Shown: positions 8,671 to 17,628 of the stretch, one piece after another
How positions within the stretch are numbered: position 1 is the first letter of the stretch
Layout: each line of letters opens with the position of its first letter
NCBI RefSeq assembly: GCF_024756235.1
Contig: NZ_JANUGY010000001.1
Location: forward strand, 558,001-622,000
Reading direction: 5' to 3'
From: Massilia kyonggiensis
GTDB lineage: Bacteria > Pseudomonadota > Gammaproteobacteria > Burkholderiales > Burkholderiaceae_D
DNA: 64,000 bases
Program-made: the position numbers and the translations under genes
The notes under the pieces: generated by a model
The model's input: only the letters and a program-made list of their open reading frames with translations
The model's database searches: none
What the model was told of the DNA's origin: nothing

Positions 8671-8698
8671 TTGACACGAAAATACGTATAGCTAAGAA
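8671..8698 (+). promoter_or_regulatory. Possible sigma-70 promoter of the amylase gene
   Basis: A consensus TTGACA (8671-8676) is followed at 16-bp spacing by TAAGAA (8693-8698), about 135 bp upstream of the amylase start. The -35 is perfect and the -10 weak. The 8-mer AATACGTA lies inside the spacer (8681-8688) and again at 8740-8747, which could be an activator or repressor site. Confidence 0.35.
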
Positions 8699-8832
8699 TC
8701 TCGCCCGTTGGGCACGAAAACCACACAGAATGATCGCCCAATACGTAGTAAAAGTACCTGAGCAAGCAGCGGACTTTTGCACGACCTCCGTTGCCTGCCG
8801 GGACCTTACCCGTATCACATCGGAGGAGAAGC

Positions 8833-10110
8833 ATGAAGAAGAGCACCATCGTCGCCTTGCTGGCGGCGGGCATGATGACGTCCATGGCGGCTGCCACGCA
8901 GGCCGCCACTCCTACCCAGCAGGCCGGCGGCAGCACGGCCGTCGTCCTGCAGGGTTTCCACTGGAACTCGGCCAATTACACCGGCCCTGACTGGTACAAC
9001 ACCCTGCTGAACAACGTCAGCGACATCAGCGCCATGGGCTTCACGCACGTATGGTTCCCGCCGCCGTCGGATTCGGCGGCCAAGGAAGGCTATCTGCCGC
9101 GCCAGCTGAACAAGCTCGATTCCAGCTATGGCAGCGCGGCCGAGCTGACGAACGTCGTCAACGCCTTCAAGAACAAGGGCGTCAAATCGATCGTCGACGT
9201 CGTCGTCAACCACCGCGTGGGGAGCACGGGCTGGTCCGACTTCACGAATCCGAACTGGACCACCTGGTCCATCGTCAACGGCGACGAGTGCAACTGCGGC
9301 CTCGGCAACGCCGACACGGGCACGGGCTATTCCGCCGCGCGCGACCTCGACCACAAGAACGTGGGCGAAGTCCAGAACGGCATCGTCAACTGGCTCAACG
9401 CCACGCTGAAACCGGTGGGCTTTACCGGCCTGCGCTTCGACTACGTGAAGGGCTTCGGCGCCAACTACGTGGGCCAGTATTCGAACGCGTTCGCGTCCGA
9501 TTTCTGCGTCGGCGAGATGTGGCCCGATTCGTTCGACCTGAACAACCTGAACGCGAACCGCCAGGCGATCATGGACTGGATCAACGGCACCAGCAACAGC
9601 TGCGGCGCGTTCGACTTCACGACCAAGGGCATCCTCAACGACGCCCTCGCCAACGGCAATTACTGGCGCCTGAAGGCGACGGACGGCAAGCCGCAGGGCG
9701 CCATCGGCTGGTGGCCGGCGATGTCGGTGACGTTCGTCGACAACCACGACACCGGCCCGGCCGAAAGCTGCGGCACGGGCCAGAACCTGTGGGCCGTGCC
9801 GTGCGGCGCCGTGCTGGAGGGCTACGCCTACATCCTGTCGCACCCGGGCATTCCGACCGTGTTCTACCCGCACATCTACAACTGGAACCTCAAGACGCAG
9901 ATCGCGGCGCTGATGGCGGCACGCAGGAACGCGGGCGTGAATTCGACGTCCGCCGTCGCCATCCAGCAGGCGACGCAGGGGCTTTACGCGGCCATCATCA
10001 CCGGCACGACGCACCAGCTGGCGATGAAGATCGGCCCGAACAGCTGGAGCCCGGGCGCCGGCTGGACCCTGCAGACGTCGGGTAACAACTACGCCGTCTG
10101 GATGAAGTAA
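8833..10110 (+). CDS. Secreted alpha-amylase, GH13 family
   Basis: ATG 8833 follows GGAGGAGAA; residues 1-25 are a signal peptide (MKKSTIVALLAAGMMTSMAA...). The mature enzyme is a (beta/alpha)8 GH13 glucanohydrolase with 'DVVVNHR' (122-128), nucleophile D203 in 'GLRFDYVKGF', acid/base E228 in 'CVGEMW' and D306 in 'FVDNHDT'. These motifs fit the compact GH13 subfamilies that include plant and some bacterial alpha-amylases. At 425 residues it lacks a separate starch-binding module, although the C-terminal ~60 residues would form the usual domain C. It hydrolyses internal alpha-1,4 bonds of starch outside the cell. No maltodextrin transport genes lie nearby. Confidence 0.9.
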   Translation: MKKSTIVALLAAGMMTSMAAATQAATPTQQAGGSTAVVLQGFHWNSANYTGPDWYNTLLNNVSDISAMGFTHVWFPPPSDSAAKEGYLPRQLNKLDSSYGSAAELTNVVNAFKNKGVKSIVDVVVNHRVGSTGWSDFTNPNWTTWSIVNGDECNCGLGNADTGTGYSAARDLDHKNVGEVQNGIVNWLNATLKPVGFTGLRFDYVKGFGANYVGQYSNAFASDFCVGEMWPDSFDLNNLNANRQAIMDWINGTSNSCGAFDFTTKGILNDALANGNYWRLKATDGKPQGAIGWWPAMSVTFVDNHDTGPAESCGTGQNLWAVPCGAVLEGYAYILSHPGIPTVFYPHIYNWNLKTQIAALMAARRNAGVNSTSAVAIQQATQGLYAAIITGTTHQLAMKIGPNSWSPGAGWTLQTSGNNYAVWMK

Positions 10111-10117
10111 TAGGGAG

Positions 10118-10153
10118 AACGCGGCTCAGGCACCCACCGCCTGCAGCCGCGTT
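10118..10153. terminator. Long hairpin between convergent amylase and diguanylate cyclase genes
   Basis: AACGCGGCT-CAGGC and GCCTG-C-AGCCGCGTT pair into a 14-bp stem with one bulge and a 7-base loop. It begins 8 bp after the amylase stop and covers the last codons of the opposing cyclase gene. There is no U tract, so it could be a shared barrier or an mRNA 3'-end protector rather than a classical intrinsic terminator. Confidence 0.4.
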
Positions 10154-11388
10154 GCCTGGCCGCGGCCCGCGACGTCGCGGCCATGCACGCTGACGCGGTT
10201 GCGGCCGTTCTGCTTGGCGTGGTACAGCGCCTCGTCCGCGCGGCGCAGGATCTCTTCCCATTTGTGGTCGTGCGCATCCAGCGCGGCCACGCCCACGCTG
10301 ATGGTCATCGACAGCGCTTTCCCATCGAGGATCAGCGGCGCCGCGACCACCGCCTCGCGCAGGCGTTCGGCCATGACGCACACGTTGTCCGCGTGTTCGC
10401 CGACGACCAGCACCGCGAACTCTTCCCCGCCAATGCGGAACAGCGCGTCGTACCCGCGCAGCACGCGCGCCGACAGCGCCGTCACGTGGCAGATCGCGGC
10501 ATCGCCCACGCCGTGGCCGTAGCGGTCGTTGATGGGCTTGAAGTGATCGACGTCGAACGTGATGAAGAACATGCCGGCGCCGGTGCGGCGGCAGCGGCGG
10601 AAGTCGCGCATGGCGATATCGTGCAGCGCGCGCCGGTTCAGCCAGCCGGTCAATACGTCCGTCAGCGATGCGCGGCGCAGCGCCAGCGTCTGCTGGTGGC
10701 TGACGATCAGCGCGCAGCACATCGCCGCCAGCGACAGGTACACCAGCATCGCCAGCGCGCCCGACGTGCGGAAGAAATCGCCGCCCAGGAAGCCCGGCGG
10801 CCGGCCGTCGTACGCGAGCATGATCGTCACGCGCGCGACCTGCTGCAGCGCGGACAGCACCTGCAGCACGATCAGCGGCGTATGCGCCGCGCACACCTCG
10901 CGCTCGCGCCTGCGCCACAGCAGCCACGCGGCACCGAGGTTGAGCGCGCCGACGAAGGGGGTGAACAGCACGAGCCGGTACAGCGGCGCCTCGCGCACGA
11001 CCAGCAGCCCGTGCGCCGCCAGCAGGCCGGCCATCAGGATGACGCCCCAGCGCCAGCCCGGCGCCAGGTGCAGGTGGCGCCGCACGCCGGCCAGCATGCC
11101 GAAATGGCCGCCGATGTGGAGCGCGTTGACGCAGGCGATGAACACGATGGGGTTCGTCTGCTGGTGCAGGCCGATGGCAGCGAGCGCGTTGCTCAGGGCG
11201 AACAAGGCGGCGGCGGCCGTCCAGTCGACGAGGCAGGCCTGGCGCGCGCTGGCGAGGTACAGCAGCCCCATGCTGGCCGCCATGGTCAACGCCGCCAGCG
11301 CGGCGGCCACGATGAGTGTGAAAGCGTCCAAGCGCCATCCAACCTGTATAGATAATTCCTTAAGTATAAGACTATTGTTTATATGCAA
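10126..11388 (-). CDS. Membrane-bound diguanylate cyclase (GGDEF)
   Basis: The first ~230 residues contain about six to seven hydrophobic segments, an integral-membrane sensor module I cannot assign to a named MASE family. Residues ~240-405 are a GGDEF domain with 'DVDHFKPIND' (279-288) and the active-site variant GGEEF (320-324). Upstream, RxxD (RGYD, 311-314) lies exactly five residues before it, an intact inhibitory I-site. The enzyme should make cyclic di-GMP from two GTP and be feedback inhibited by product. It is divergent from lplT with 87 bp between the starts. No phosphodiesterase (EAL) domain is present. Confidence 0.9.
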   Translation of the reverse strand: MHINNSLILKELSIQVGWRLDAFTLIVAAALAALTMAASMGLLYLASARQACLVDWTAAAALFALSNALAAIGLHQQTNPIVFIACVNALHIGGHFGMLAGVRRHLHLAPGWRWGVILMAGLLAAHGLLVVREAPLYRLVLFTPFVGALNLGAAWLLWRRREREVCAAHTPLIVLQVLSALQQVARVTIMLAYDGRPPGFLGGDFFRTSGALAMLVYLSLAAMCCALIVSHQQTLALRRASLTDVLTGWLNRRALHDIAMRDFRRCRRTGAGMFFITFDVDHFKPINDRYGHGVGDAAICHVTALSARVLRGYDALFRIGGEEFAVLVVGEHADNVCVMAERLREAVVAAPLILDGKALSMTISVGVAALDAHDHKWEEILRRADEALYHAKQNGRNRVSVHGRDVAGRGQATRLQAVGA

Positions 11389-11475
11389 ATCTCACAAATA
11401 GTCACAATCATGCAGTTTCTGTACTTACAGGCAAGCGAAACCGAGGTTCAGGATGGCTGTGATATACAGGTTCCC

Positions 11476-12690
11476 ATGAACGCTGCTTTCTTCGCCATCG
11501 TCGGGTCCCAGTTCTTTTCGTCGCTGGCGGACAGCGCCCTGTTCATCCTGTGCGTGTCGCTGGTCGCCACGCTGTCGTTCCCGCAATGGATGACGCCGAT
11601 GCTGAAGATGGGCTTCGTCGTGTCGTACATCGTGCTGGCGCCCTTCGCCGGCGCCTTCGCCGACCGTTTTCCCAAGGGCCGCGTGATGCTGCTGACGAAC
11701 ACCGTCAAGATGCTCGGCTGCTCGCTGATCCTGGCCAAGGCCAATCCCCTGCTCGCCTATGGGATCGTGGGGCTCGGCGCCTCCGCGTATTCGCCCGCCA
11801 AGTACGGCATCCTGGCCGAGGTGCTGCCGGCGCGCCGGCTCGTGGCGGCCAACGGCTGGATCGAGGGGACGACGGTGCTGGCCATGATCCTCGGCACGGT
11901 GCTGGGCGGCGTCCTCTCCGCCAATCCGCAGGCGATCGCGTGGCTGCTGCACCTGACCTTGCCGTGGAAGGCCACGCCCATCGGCATGGCAGTCGCCGTG
12001 ATCGTCATGACGTATTTGCTGGCGACGCTCCTGAACCTGCCCGTGATGCACGCGGGCGCCCGCCCGGCCGACGCGCGCCGGCCCCTCCCCGCGCTGCTGG
12101 CGGATTTCTACCGCTGCAACCGGAAGCTGTGGCAGGACCGCGAAGGCCGCGTCTCGCTCGGCGTCACGTCGCTGTTCTGGGGTACCGGCATGGTGCTGCA
12201 GGTGCTCCTGCTGACGTGGGCGCAGAACGTGCTCGGCCTCACGCTGGACCGCGCCGCGGCGCTGCAGGGCGTGTTCGCGCTCGGCGTCGCGGTGGGCGCC
12301 GCCGTCGCGGGCAAGGCCGTGCCGCTCGTGCGCTCGCTGTCCGTGATGCCGCTGGGCGCCGTGATGGGCGCCGGGCTGTGCGCGATGGTGTGGGTGCATT
12401 CCGTCGCGGTCGCCCTGCCCCTGCTGCTCGCGATCGGCATCCTCGCCGGCCTGTTCGTCGTGCCGATGAACGCGATCCTGCAGCACCGCGGCAATCGCCT
12501 GATGCCCACCGGCCAGTCGATCGCCGTGCAGAACTTCAACGAAAATCTCGCCATTCTCGCGATGACGTCCACCTATGCGCTGGCCCTGCAGGCGCAGCTG
12601 CGGCTCGATACCGTGCTCGTACTGCTGGGGCTCTTGATCGTGCTCGTCACGCTGGCCTTGCGCGGCATGGCGGCGCGACGGCGCGACTGA
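11476..12690 (+). CDS. lplT: Lysophospholipid transporter LplT-like MFS protein
   Basis: The conserved LplT N-terminus ('NAAFFAIVGSQFFSSLADSA') starts at ATG 11476; an upstream ATG at 11383 would add 31 non-conserved residues overlapping the cyclase start. The 404-residue product has about 12 transmembrane segments, with the MFS loop 'DRFPKGRVML' between TM2 and TM3. In enterobacteria LplT flips lysophosphatidylethanolamine inward for reacylation by Aas; here no aas gene is adjacent, so the acyltransferase partner must lie elsewhere. Family assignment is by overall pattern. Confidence 0.8.
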   Translation: MNAAFFAIVGSQFFSSLADSALFILCVSLVATLSFPQWMTPMLKMGFVVSYIVLAPFAGAFADRFPKGRVMLLTNTVKMLGCSLILAKANPLLAYGIVGLGASAYSPAKYGILAEVLPARRLVAANGWIEGTTVLAMILGTVLGGVLSANPQAIAWLLHLTLPWKATPIGMAVAVIVMTYLLATLLNLPVMHAGARPADARRPLPALLADFYRCNRKLWQDREGRVSLGVTSLFWGTGMVLQVLLLTWAQNVLGLTLDRAAALQGVFALGVAVGAAVAGKAVPLVRSLSVMPLGAVMGAGLCAMVWVHSVAVALPLLLAIGILAGLFVVPMNAILQHRGNRLMPTGQSIAVQNFNENLAILAMTSTYALALQAQLRLDTVLVLLGLLIVLVTLALRGMAARRRD

Positions 12691-12692
12691 AG

Positions 12693-12742
12693 TGTCCGGC
12701 GGCGGTGTCCGCCGAGTGTCCGCTCCCCTGTCCGCGTGTCCG
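12693..12742 (+). repeat. Five short TGTCCG direct repeats
   Basis: TGTCCG occurs at 12693, 12706, 12717, 12729 and 12737, a spacing of 8-13 bp, directly after the lplT stop and about 120 bp before the first M1 peptidase gene. The spacing is near one helical turn, so clustered protein binding is conceivable, but it may be low-complexity GC-rich DNA. Confidence 0.5.
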
Positions 12743-12863
12743 ACCGTATCGCACGCGCCACGCCCATCCGTATGTATCAGTCTTGTTACACATCAAATAA
12801 GGTAATGGCTGAACGTCAAGACTAGAATATTTTCCTTCTTTCAACCATGAATGCAGGGTAAAT

Positions 12864-15224
12864 ATGATACGTTTCCCGATCGGCCTGGCGGCGCTATGCC
12901 TCAGCTTGGGGGCAATCGCGGCGGAACCTTTCGACGACAAGTTCCGCCAGCTCGACGAATTGCTGCCCACCCCGACCACGATCCGCACCGCCTCGGGCGC
13001 CCCGGGACACGCGTACTGGCAGCAGCGCGCCGACTATGCGATCCGCGCGACGCTGGACGAAGGCAAGCGCGCGATCAGCGGCACCGAGACGATCACGTAT
13101 CACAACAATTCGCCCGATACGCTGTCCTACCTGTGGGTCCAGCTCGACCAGAACATCTATAAACGCGATTCCGACGCGCGCATGACGGCGACCGTCCCCT
13201 CGCGCGACGCCTGGGCCAAGGCGCGCGGGCCGGAAGACGGCTATAAATTCGACGCGCTGCGCTCCGTGCTGGAAAAGAGCACGTTCGACGGCGGTTTCAA
13301 GATCGCCGCGGTGAAGGATGCGGGCGGTCGTCCGCTGCACGTCGTGATCAACCGCACGATGATGCGCATCGACCTGCCGCAGCCGTTGAAACCGGGCGCG
13401 AAGGTCGCGTTCTCGATCGACTGGAGCTACAACATCAACGAGCAGAAGGTGCTCGGCGGCCGCTCCGGCTACGAAAAATTCGACGAGGACAAGAACGACC
13501 TGTTCGAGATCGCCCAGTGGTTCCCGCGCATGGCCGCGTACTACGACGTGACGGGCTGGCAGCACAAGCAATTCCTCGGCACGGGCGAATTCACGCTGGA
13601 ATTCGGCGACTACGACGTGCAGCTGACCGTCCCCGCCGACCATATCGTGGCCGCCACCGGCGAGCTGCAGAACCCGGGCGACGTGCTCACGAGCGCCCAG
13701 CGCCAGCGCCTGGAGCAGGCGCGCACCGCGACGAAGCCCGTCATCATCGCGACGCAGGCCGAAGCGGAGGCGCGCGAAAAGACCCGCGCCAGCGGCACGA
13801 AGACGTGGCGCTTCCGCGCGAAGAACGTGCGCGATTTCGCGTGGGCGTCGAGCCGCAAGTTCATCTGGGACGCGCAAGGCTTCAAGAAGGACGCGACCAA
13901 CGTGCTGGCGCAGTCGTTCTATCCGAAGGAAGGCAACCCGCTGTGGGAAAAATACTCGACGGCCGCCGTGATCCACACGATCGCCGAGTACAACAAGTAT
14001 TCGTTCGACTACCCGTACCCCGTCGCGATTTCCGTGAACGGCCCGGTGGGCGGCATGGAATACCCGATGATCTGCTTTAACGGCCCGCGTCCGACCAAGG
14101 ACAAGAAGACGGGCGAGCTCACGTACTCCAGCCGCACCAAATATGGCCTGATCAGCGTCGTGATCCACGAGGTGGGCCACAACTACTTCCCGATGATCGT
14201 CAACTCCGACGAGCGCCAGTGGACGTGGATGGACGAAGGCCTGAACAGCTTCCTGGAATATCTCGCCGAACAGGCGTGGGAAGAACACTACCCGCAGTCG
14301 CGCGGCGAACCGCGCGCCATCGTCGACTACATGAAGAGCACCAACCAGGTGCCCATCATGACGAACTCGGAATCCATCGCCGCCCTCGGCTACAACGCGT
14401 ATGCGAAACCGACGGCCGCGCTGATCGTCCTGCGCGAGACGGTGCTGGGCCGCGAACTGTTCGACTTCGCCTTCCGCGAATACGCCCAGCGCTGGAAATT
14501 CAAGCGCCCGACACCGTCCGACTTCTTCCGCACGATGGAAGACGCGTCCGGCACGGACCTCGACTGGTTCTGGCGCGGCTGGTTCTACACGACCGATCAC
14601 GTGGACGTCAGCGTCGACGGCATCAGCGAATACACGGTCGGCACGAAGGACCCGGCAATCGAGAAGGCCTGGAAGAAGGCACAGCGCGATGCGGAGCCGA
14701 TCTCGATCACGGACCAGCGCAACAAGGGCACCCTGCCGCGCCGCGTGGACGCCCATCCCGAACTGAAGGACTTCTACAACGAGCATGACGAGTTCACGGT
14801 CACGAACCGCGACCGCAACAAGTACAACGAGGCGATCGGCGACCTGGAAGACTGGGAAAAGAACCTGCTCAAGGAAGGCAAGCACCTGTACCTCGTCGAC
14901 TTCAGCAACCTCGGCGGCCTCGTGACGCCGCTCGTGCTGGAGATCACCCTGCAAAGCGGGAAGAAATACGTCGAGCGCATCCCGGCCGAAGTGTGGCGCT
15001 ACACGCCCAGGAAGATCACGAAGCTGATCATCACGGACGAGCCGATGGTCGCGCTGACGCAGGACCCGAACTGGGAGACGGCCGACACGGACACCAGCAA
15101 CAATTCCTGGCCGCGCAAGGCGGTGCCGTCGCGCCTGGAGTTGTACAAGACCGAACATGACAAGGACAACCTCATGAGGGACTTCAACGAAAAACTGAAG
15201 ACCAAGGACGACAAGGCGGAATAA
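12864..15224 (+). CDS. Secreted M1-family metallopeptidase, copy 1
   Basis: The 786-residue protein has a signal peptide (MIRFPIGLAALCLSLGAIAA). The M1 zinc site is intact: H435-E436-x-x-H439 in 'HEVGHNYF' with the third ligand E458 18 residues later in 'WMDEG', and a GxMEN-like 'GGMEYPM' upstream. Such enzymes cleave N-terminal residues from peptides; this subgroup is exported. The mature part opens with 'FDDKFRQLDELLPTPT', shared with copy 2, and the two proteins are alike along nearly all their length. An intrinsic terminator follows the gene, but the same-strand genes behind it suggest one functional unit. Confidence 0.88.
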   Translation: MIRFPIGLAALCLSLGAIAAEPFDDKFRQLDELLPTPTTIRTASGAPGHAYWQQRADYAIRATLDEGKRAISGTETITYHNNSPDTLSYLWVQLDQNIYKRDSDARMTATVPSRDAWAKARGPEDGYKFDALRSVLEKSTFDGGFKIAAVKDAGGRPLHVVINRTMMRIDLPQPLKPGAKVAFSIDWSYNINEQKVLGGRSGYEKFDEDKNDLFEIAQWFPRMAAYYDVTGWQHKQFLGTGEFTLEFGDYDVQLTVPADHIVAATGELQNPGDVLTSAQRQRLEQARTATKPVIIATQAEAEAREKTRASGTKTWRFRAKNVRDFAWASSRKFIWDAQGFKKDATNVLAQSFYPKEGNPLWEKYSTAAVIHTIAEYNKYSFDYPYPVAISVNGPVGGMEYPMICFNGPRPTKDKKTGELTYSSRTKYGLISVVIHEVGHNYFPMIVNSDERQWTWMDEGLNSFLEYLAEQAWEEHYPQSRGEPRAIVDYMKSTNQVPIMTNSESIAALGYNAYAKPTAALIVLRETVLGRELFDFAFREYAQRWKFKRPTPSDFFRTMEDASGTDLDWFWRGWFYTTDHVDVSVDGISEYTVGTKDPAIEKAWKKAQRDAEPISITDQRNKGTLPRRVDAHPELKDFYNEHDEFTVTNRDRNKYNEAIGDLEDWEKNLLKEGKHLYLVDFSNLGGLVTPLVLEITLQSGKKYVERIPAEVWRYTPRKITKLIITDEPMVALTQDPNWETADTDTSNNSWPRKAVPSRLELYKTEHDKDNLMRDFNEKLKTKDDKAE

Positions 15225-15244
15225 CACGCCCGACGTCTGCCCCC

Positions 15245-15278
15245 GGCAACGGCGCCCACAAGGTGCCGTTGCCGTTTT
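15245..15278 (+). terminator. Intrinsic terminator between the two M1 genes
   Basis: GGCAACGGCGCC (15245-15256) pairs with GGTGCCGTTGCC (15262-15273), a 12-bp stem with one G-U pair and a 5-base loop, followed by GTTTT. It lies 21 bp after copy 1 and ends 16 bp before copy 2, leaving no room for a promoter behind it. It probably attenuates rather than fully separates the two genes. Confidence 0.75.
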
Positions 15279-15294
15279 CACTTTAGACACCGAC

Positions 15295-17628
15295 ATGAAA
15301 CGCCTACCCCTCATCGCCCTTCTCGTCCTGGCCTCGGCCACCCACGCCCAGGCGTTCGACGACAAATTCCGCCAGCTGGACGAACTGCTCCCGACGCCCA
15401 CCGACACCCGCACAGCATCCGGCGCGCCGGGCCACGCGTACTGGCAGCAGCGCGCCGACTACCGCATCCGCGCGACGCTCGACGAAGCCAAACGCGCCGT
15501 CACGGGTTCGGAAACCATCACGTACCACAACAATTCGCCGGACACGCTGGCCTATTTGTGGGTGCAGCTGGACCAGAACATGTTCCGCGCCGACTCCGAC
15601 AACCGCCGCATCGCCAGCTATCCGTCGCGCGATGCGTGGCGGTCGGGCGGCACGCCGTTCGAATCGGCGCGCTTCCTCGTCGAGAGCGCGAAGTTCGACG
15701 GCGGTTTCGACATCACGTCCGTCACGGACCGCGGCGGCCGCCCGCTGCGGCACACGATCAACAAGACGATGATGCGCATCGACCTGGCCGAGCCGCTGAA
15801 GCCGGGCGCGCGTGTCTCGTTCGACGTCAGCTGGCGCTTCAACGTTCCGGAGAACACCGTGCTCGGTCGCCGCATGGGCTTCGAGCGGTTCGACAAGGAA
15901 GACAAGAACGACCTGTTCGAGATCGCCCAGTGGTTCCCGCGCATGGCCGCGTACTACGATGCACACGGCTGGCAGAACAAGCAGTACGTGGGCGACGGCG
16001 AGTTCACGCTGGAATTCGGCGACTACGACGTCGAGCTGACGGTCCCCGCCGACCATATCGTCGCCGCGACGGGCGAGCTGCAGAACGCGGGCGCCGTGCT
16101 GACCGCCGCGCAACGCGAGCGCCTCGCGCGGGCGCGCACGGCCGACAAGCCCGTCGTCATCGTCACGCAACAGGAAGCGGAAGCGAACGAAAAACAGCGC
16201 GCGACGACCACGAAGACGTGGCGCTTCAAGGCCACGAACGTGCGCGACTTCGCGTGGGCATCGAGCCGCAAATTCATCTGGGACGCGCAAGGTTTTAAAA
16301 AGGACGGCACGAACGTGCTCGCCATGTCGTTCTACCCGAAGGAAGGTAACCCGCTGTGGGAGCAGTACTCCACGCAGGCCATCATCCACACGATCGAGCA
16401 ATACAACAAGTACGCGTTCGACTATCCGTACCCGGTGGCGATTTCCGTGAACGGTCCGGTGGGCGGCATGGAATACCCGATGATCTCGTTCAACGGCGGC
16501 CGGCCCGTGAAGGACAAGAAGACGGGCGCGCTGACGTATTCGAAGAGCACGAAATATGGCCTGATCAGCGTGATCATCCACGAGGTGGGCCACAACTACT
16601 TCCCGATGATCGTCAACTCCGACGAGCGCCAGTGGACGTGGATGGACGAGGGCCTGAACTCGTTCATGCAATTCCTGGCCGAACAGGCATGGGAAGAGCA
16701 CTACCCGTCGCGTCGCGGCGAAGCCCGCAACATCGTCGACTACATGAAGAGCCGCAACCAGGTGCCGGTGATGACGAACTCGGAATCCGTCACGCAGCGC
16801 GGCAACAACGCGTACGCGAAACCGGCGACGGCGCTGAACGTCTTGCGCGAGACGATCCTCGGCCGCGAACTGTTCGACTTTGCCTTCCGCGAATACGCGC
16901 AGCGCTGGAAGTTCAAGCGCCCCACGCCGGCCGACTTCTTCCGCACGATGGAAGACGCGTCGGGCACGGACCTCGACTGGTTCTGGCGCGGCTGGTTCTA
17001 CACGACGGACAACGTCGACGTGAGCGTGGACGGCATCAGCGAATACACCGTCGGCACGAAGGATCCGGACATCGAGAAGGCATGGAAGAAAGCGCAGCGT
17101 GACGCGGCACCGATCTCGATCACGGACCAGCGCAACAAGGCTACCCTGCCCCGTCGGCTGGATACGCATCTGGAACTGAAGGACTTCTACAACGAGCATG
17201 ACGAGTTCACCGTCACGAACCGCGACCGCAACAAGTACAATGAGGCGCTCGGCGACCTGGAAGACTGGGAAAAAGCGCTGCTCAAGGAAGGTAAGCATCT
17301 GTACCTCGTCGACTTCGCCAACGTGGGCGGGCTCGTGACGCCGCTGATCCTCGACATCACCCTTGCGAGCGGCAAGACATACGTCGAGCGGATTCCGGCC
17401 GAGGTATGGCGCTACAGCCCGAAGAAGATCACGAAGCTGATCATCACCGACGAGCCGATGGTCGCGCTGACGCAGGACCCGTACTGGGAGACGGCAGACA
17501 CCGACACCAGCAACAATTCCTGGCCCCGCAAGGCGGTGCCGTCGCGGCTGGAGTTGTACAAGACCGAGCGTGACAAGGACAACCTGATGAAAGACTTCAA
17601 CGAAAAATTGAAGAAGGTCGATAAATGA
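15295..17628 (+). CDS. Secreted M1-family metallopeptidase, copy 2
   Basis: A 777-residue paralogue of the preceding gene. The signal peptide differs (MKRLPLIALLVLASATHAQA) but the mature protein starts with the same 'FDDKFRQLDELLPTPT' and carries the same zinc site (H429-E430, H433, E452) and 'GGMEYPM'. Differences cluster in residues ~85-130 and in a few surface loops. No Shine-Dalgarno sequence is evident before the ATG. The stop overlaps the start of the DUF6702-like gene (ATGA), so those two are translationally coupled. Two intact catalytic copies argue for substrate specialisation or dosage rather than decay. Confidence 0.88.
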   Translation: MKRLPLIALLVLASATHAQAFDDKFRQLDELLPTPTDTRTASGAPGHAYWQQRADYRIRATLDEAKRAVTGSETITYHNNSPDTLAYLWVQLDQNMFRADSDNRRIASYPSRDAWRSGGTPFESARFLVESAKFDGGFDITSVTDRGGRPLRHTINKTMMRIDLAEPLKPGARVSFDVSWRFNVPENTVLGRRMGFERFDKEDKNDLFEIAQWFPRMAAYYDAHGWQNKQYVGDGEFTLEFGDYDVELTVPADHIVAATGELQNAGAVLTAAQRERLARARTADKPVVIVTQQEAEANEKQRATTTKTWRFKATNVRDFAWASSRKFIWDAQGFKKDGTNVLAMSFYPKEGNPLWEQYSTQAIIHTIEQYNKYAFDYPYPVAISVNGPVGGMEYPMISFNGGRPVKDKKTGALTYSKSTKYGLISVIIHEVGHNYFPMIVNSDERQWTWMDEGLNSFMQFLAEQAWEEHYPSRRGEARNIVDYMKSRNQVPVMTNSESVTQRGNNAYAKPATALNVLRETILGRELFDFAFREYAQRWKFKRPTPADFFRTMEDASGTDLDWFWRGWFYTTDNVDVSVDGISEYTVGTKDPDIEKAWKKAQRDAAPISITDQRNKATLPRRLDTHLELKDFYNEHDEFTVTNRDRNKYNEALGDLEDWEKALLKEGKHLYLVDFANVGGLVTPLILDITLASGKTYVERIPAEVWRYSPKKITKLIITDEPMVALTQDPYWETADTDTSNNSWPRKAVPSRLELYKTERDKDNLMKDFNEKLKKVDK

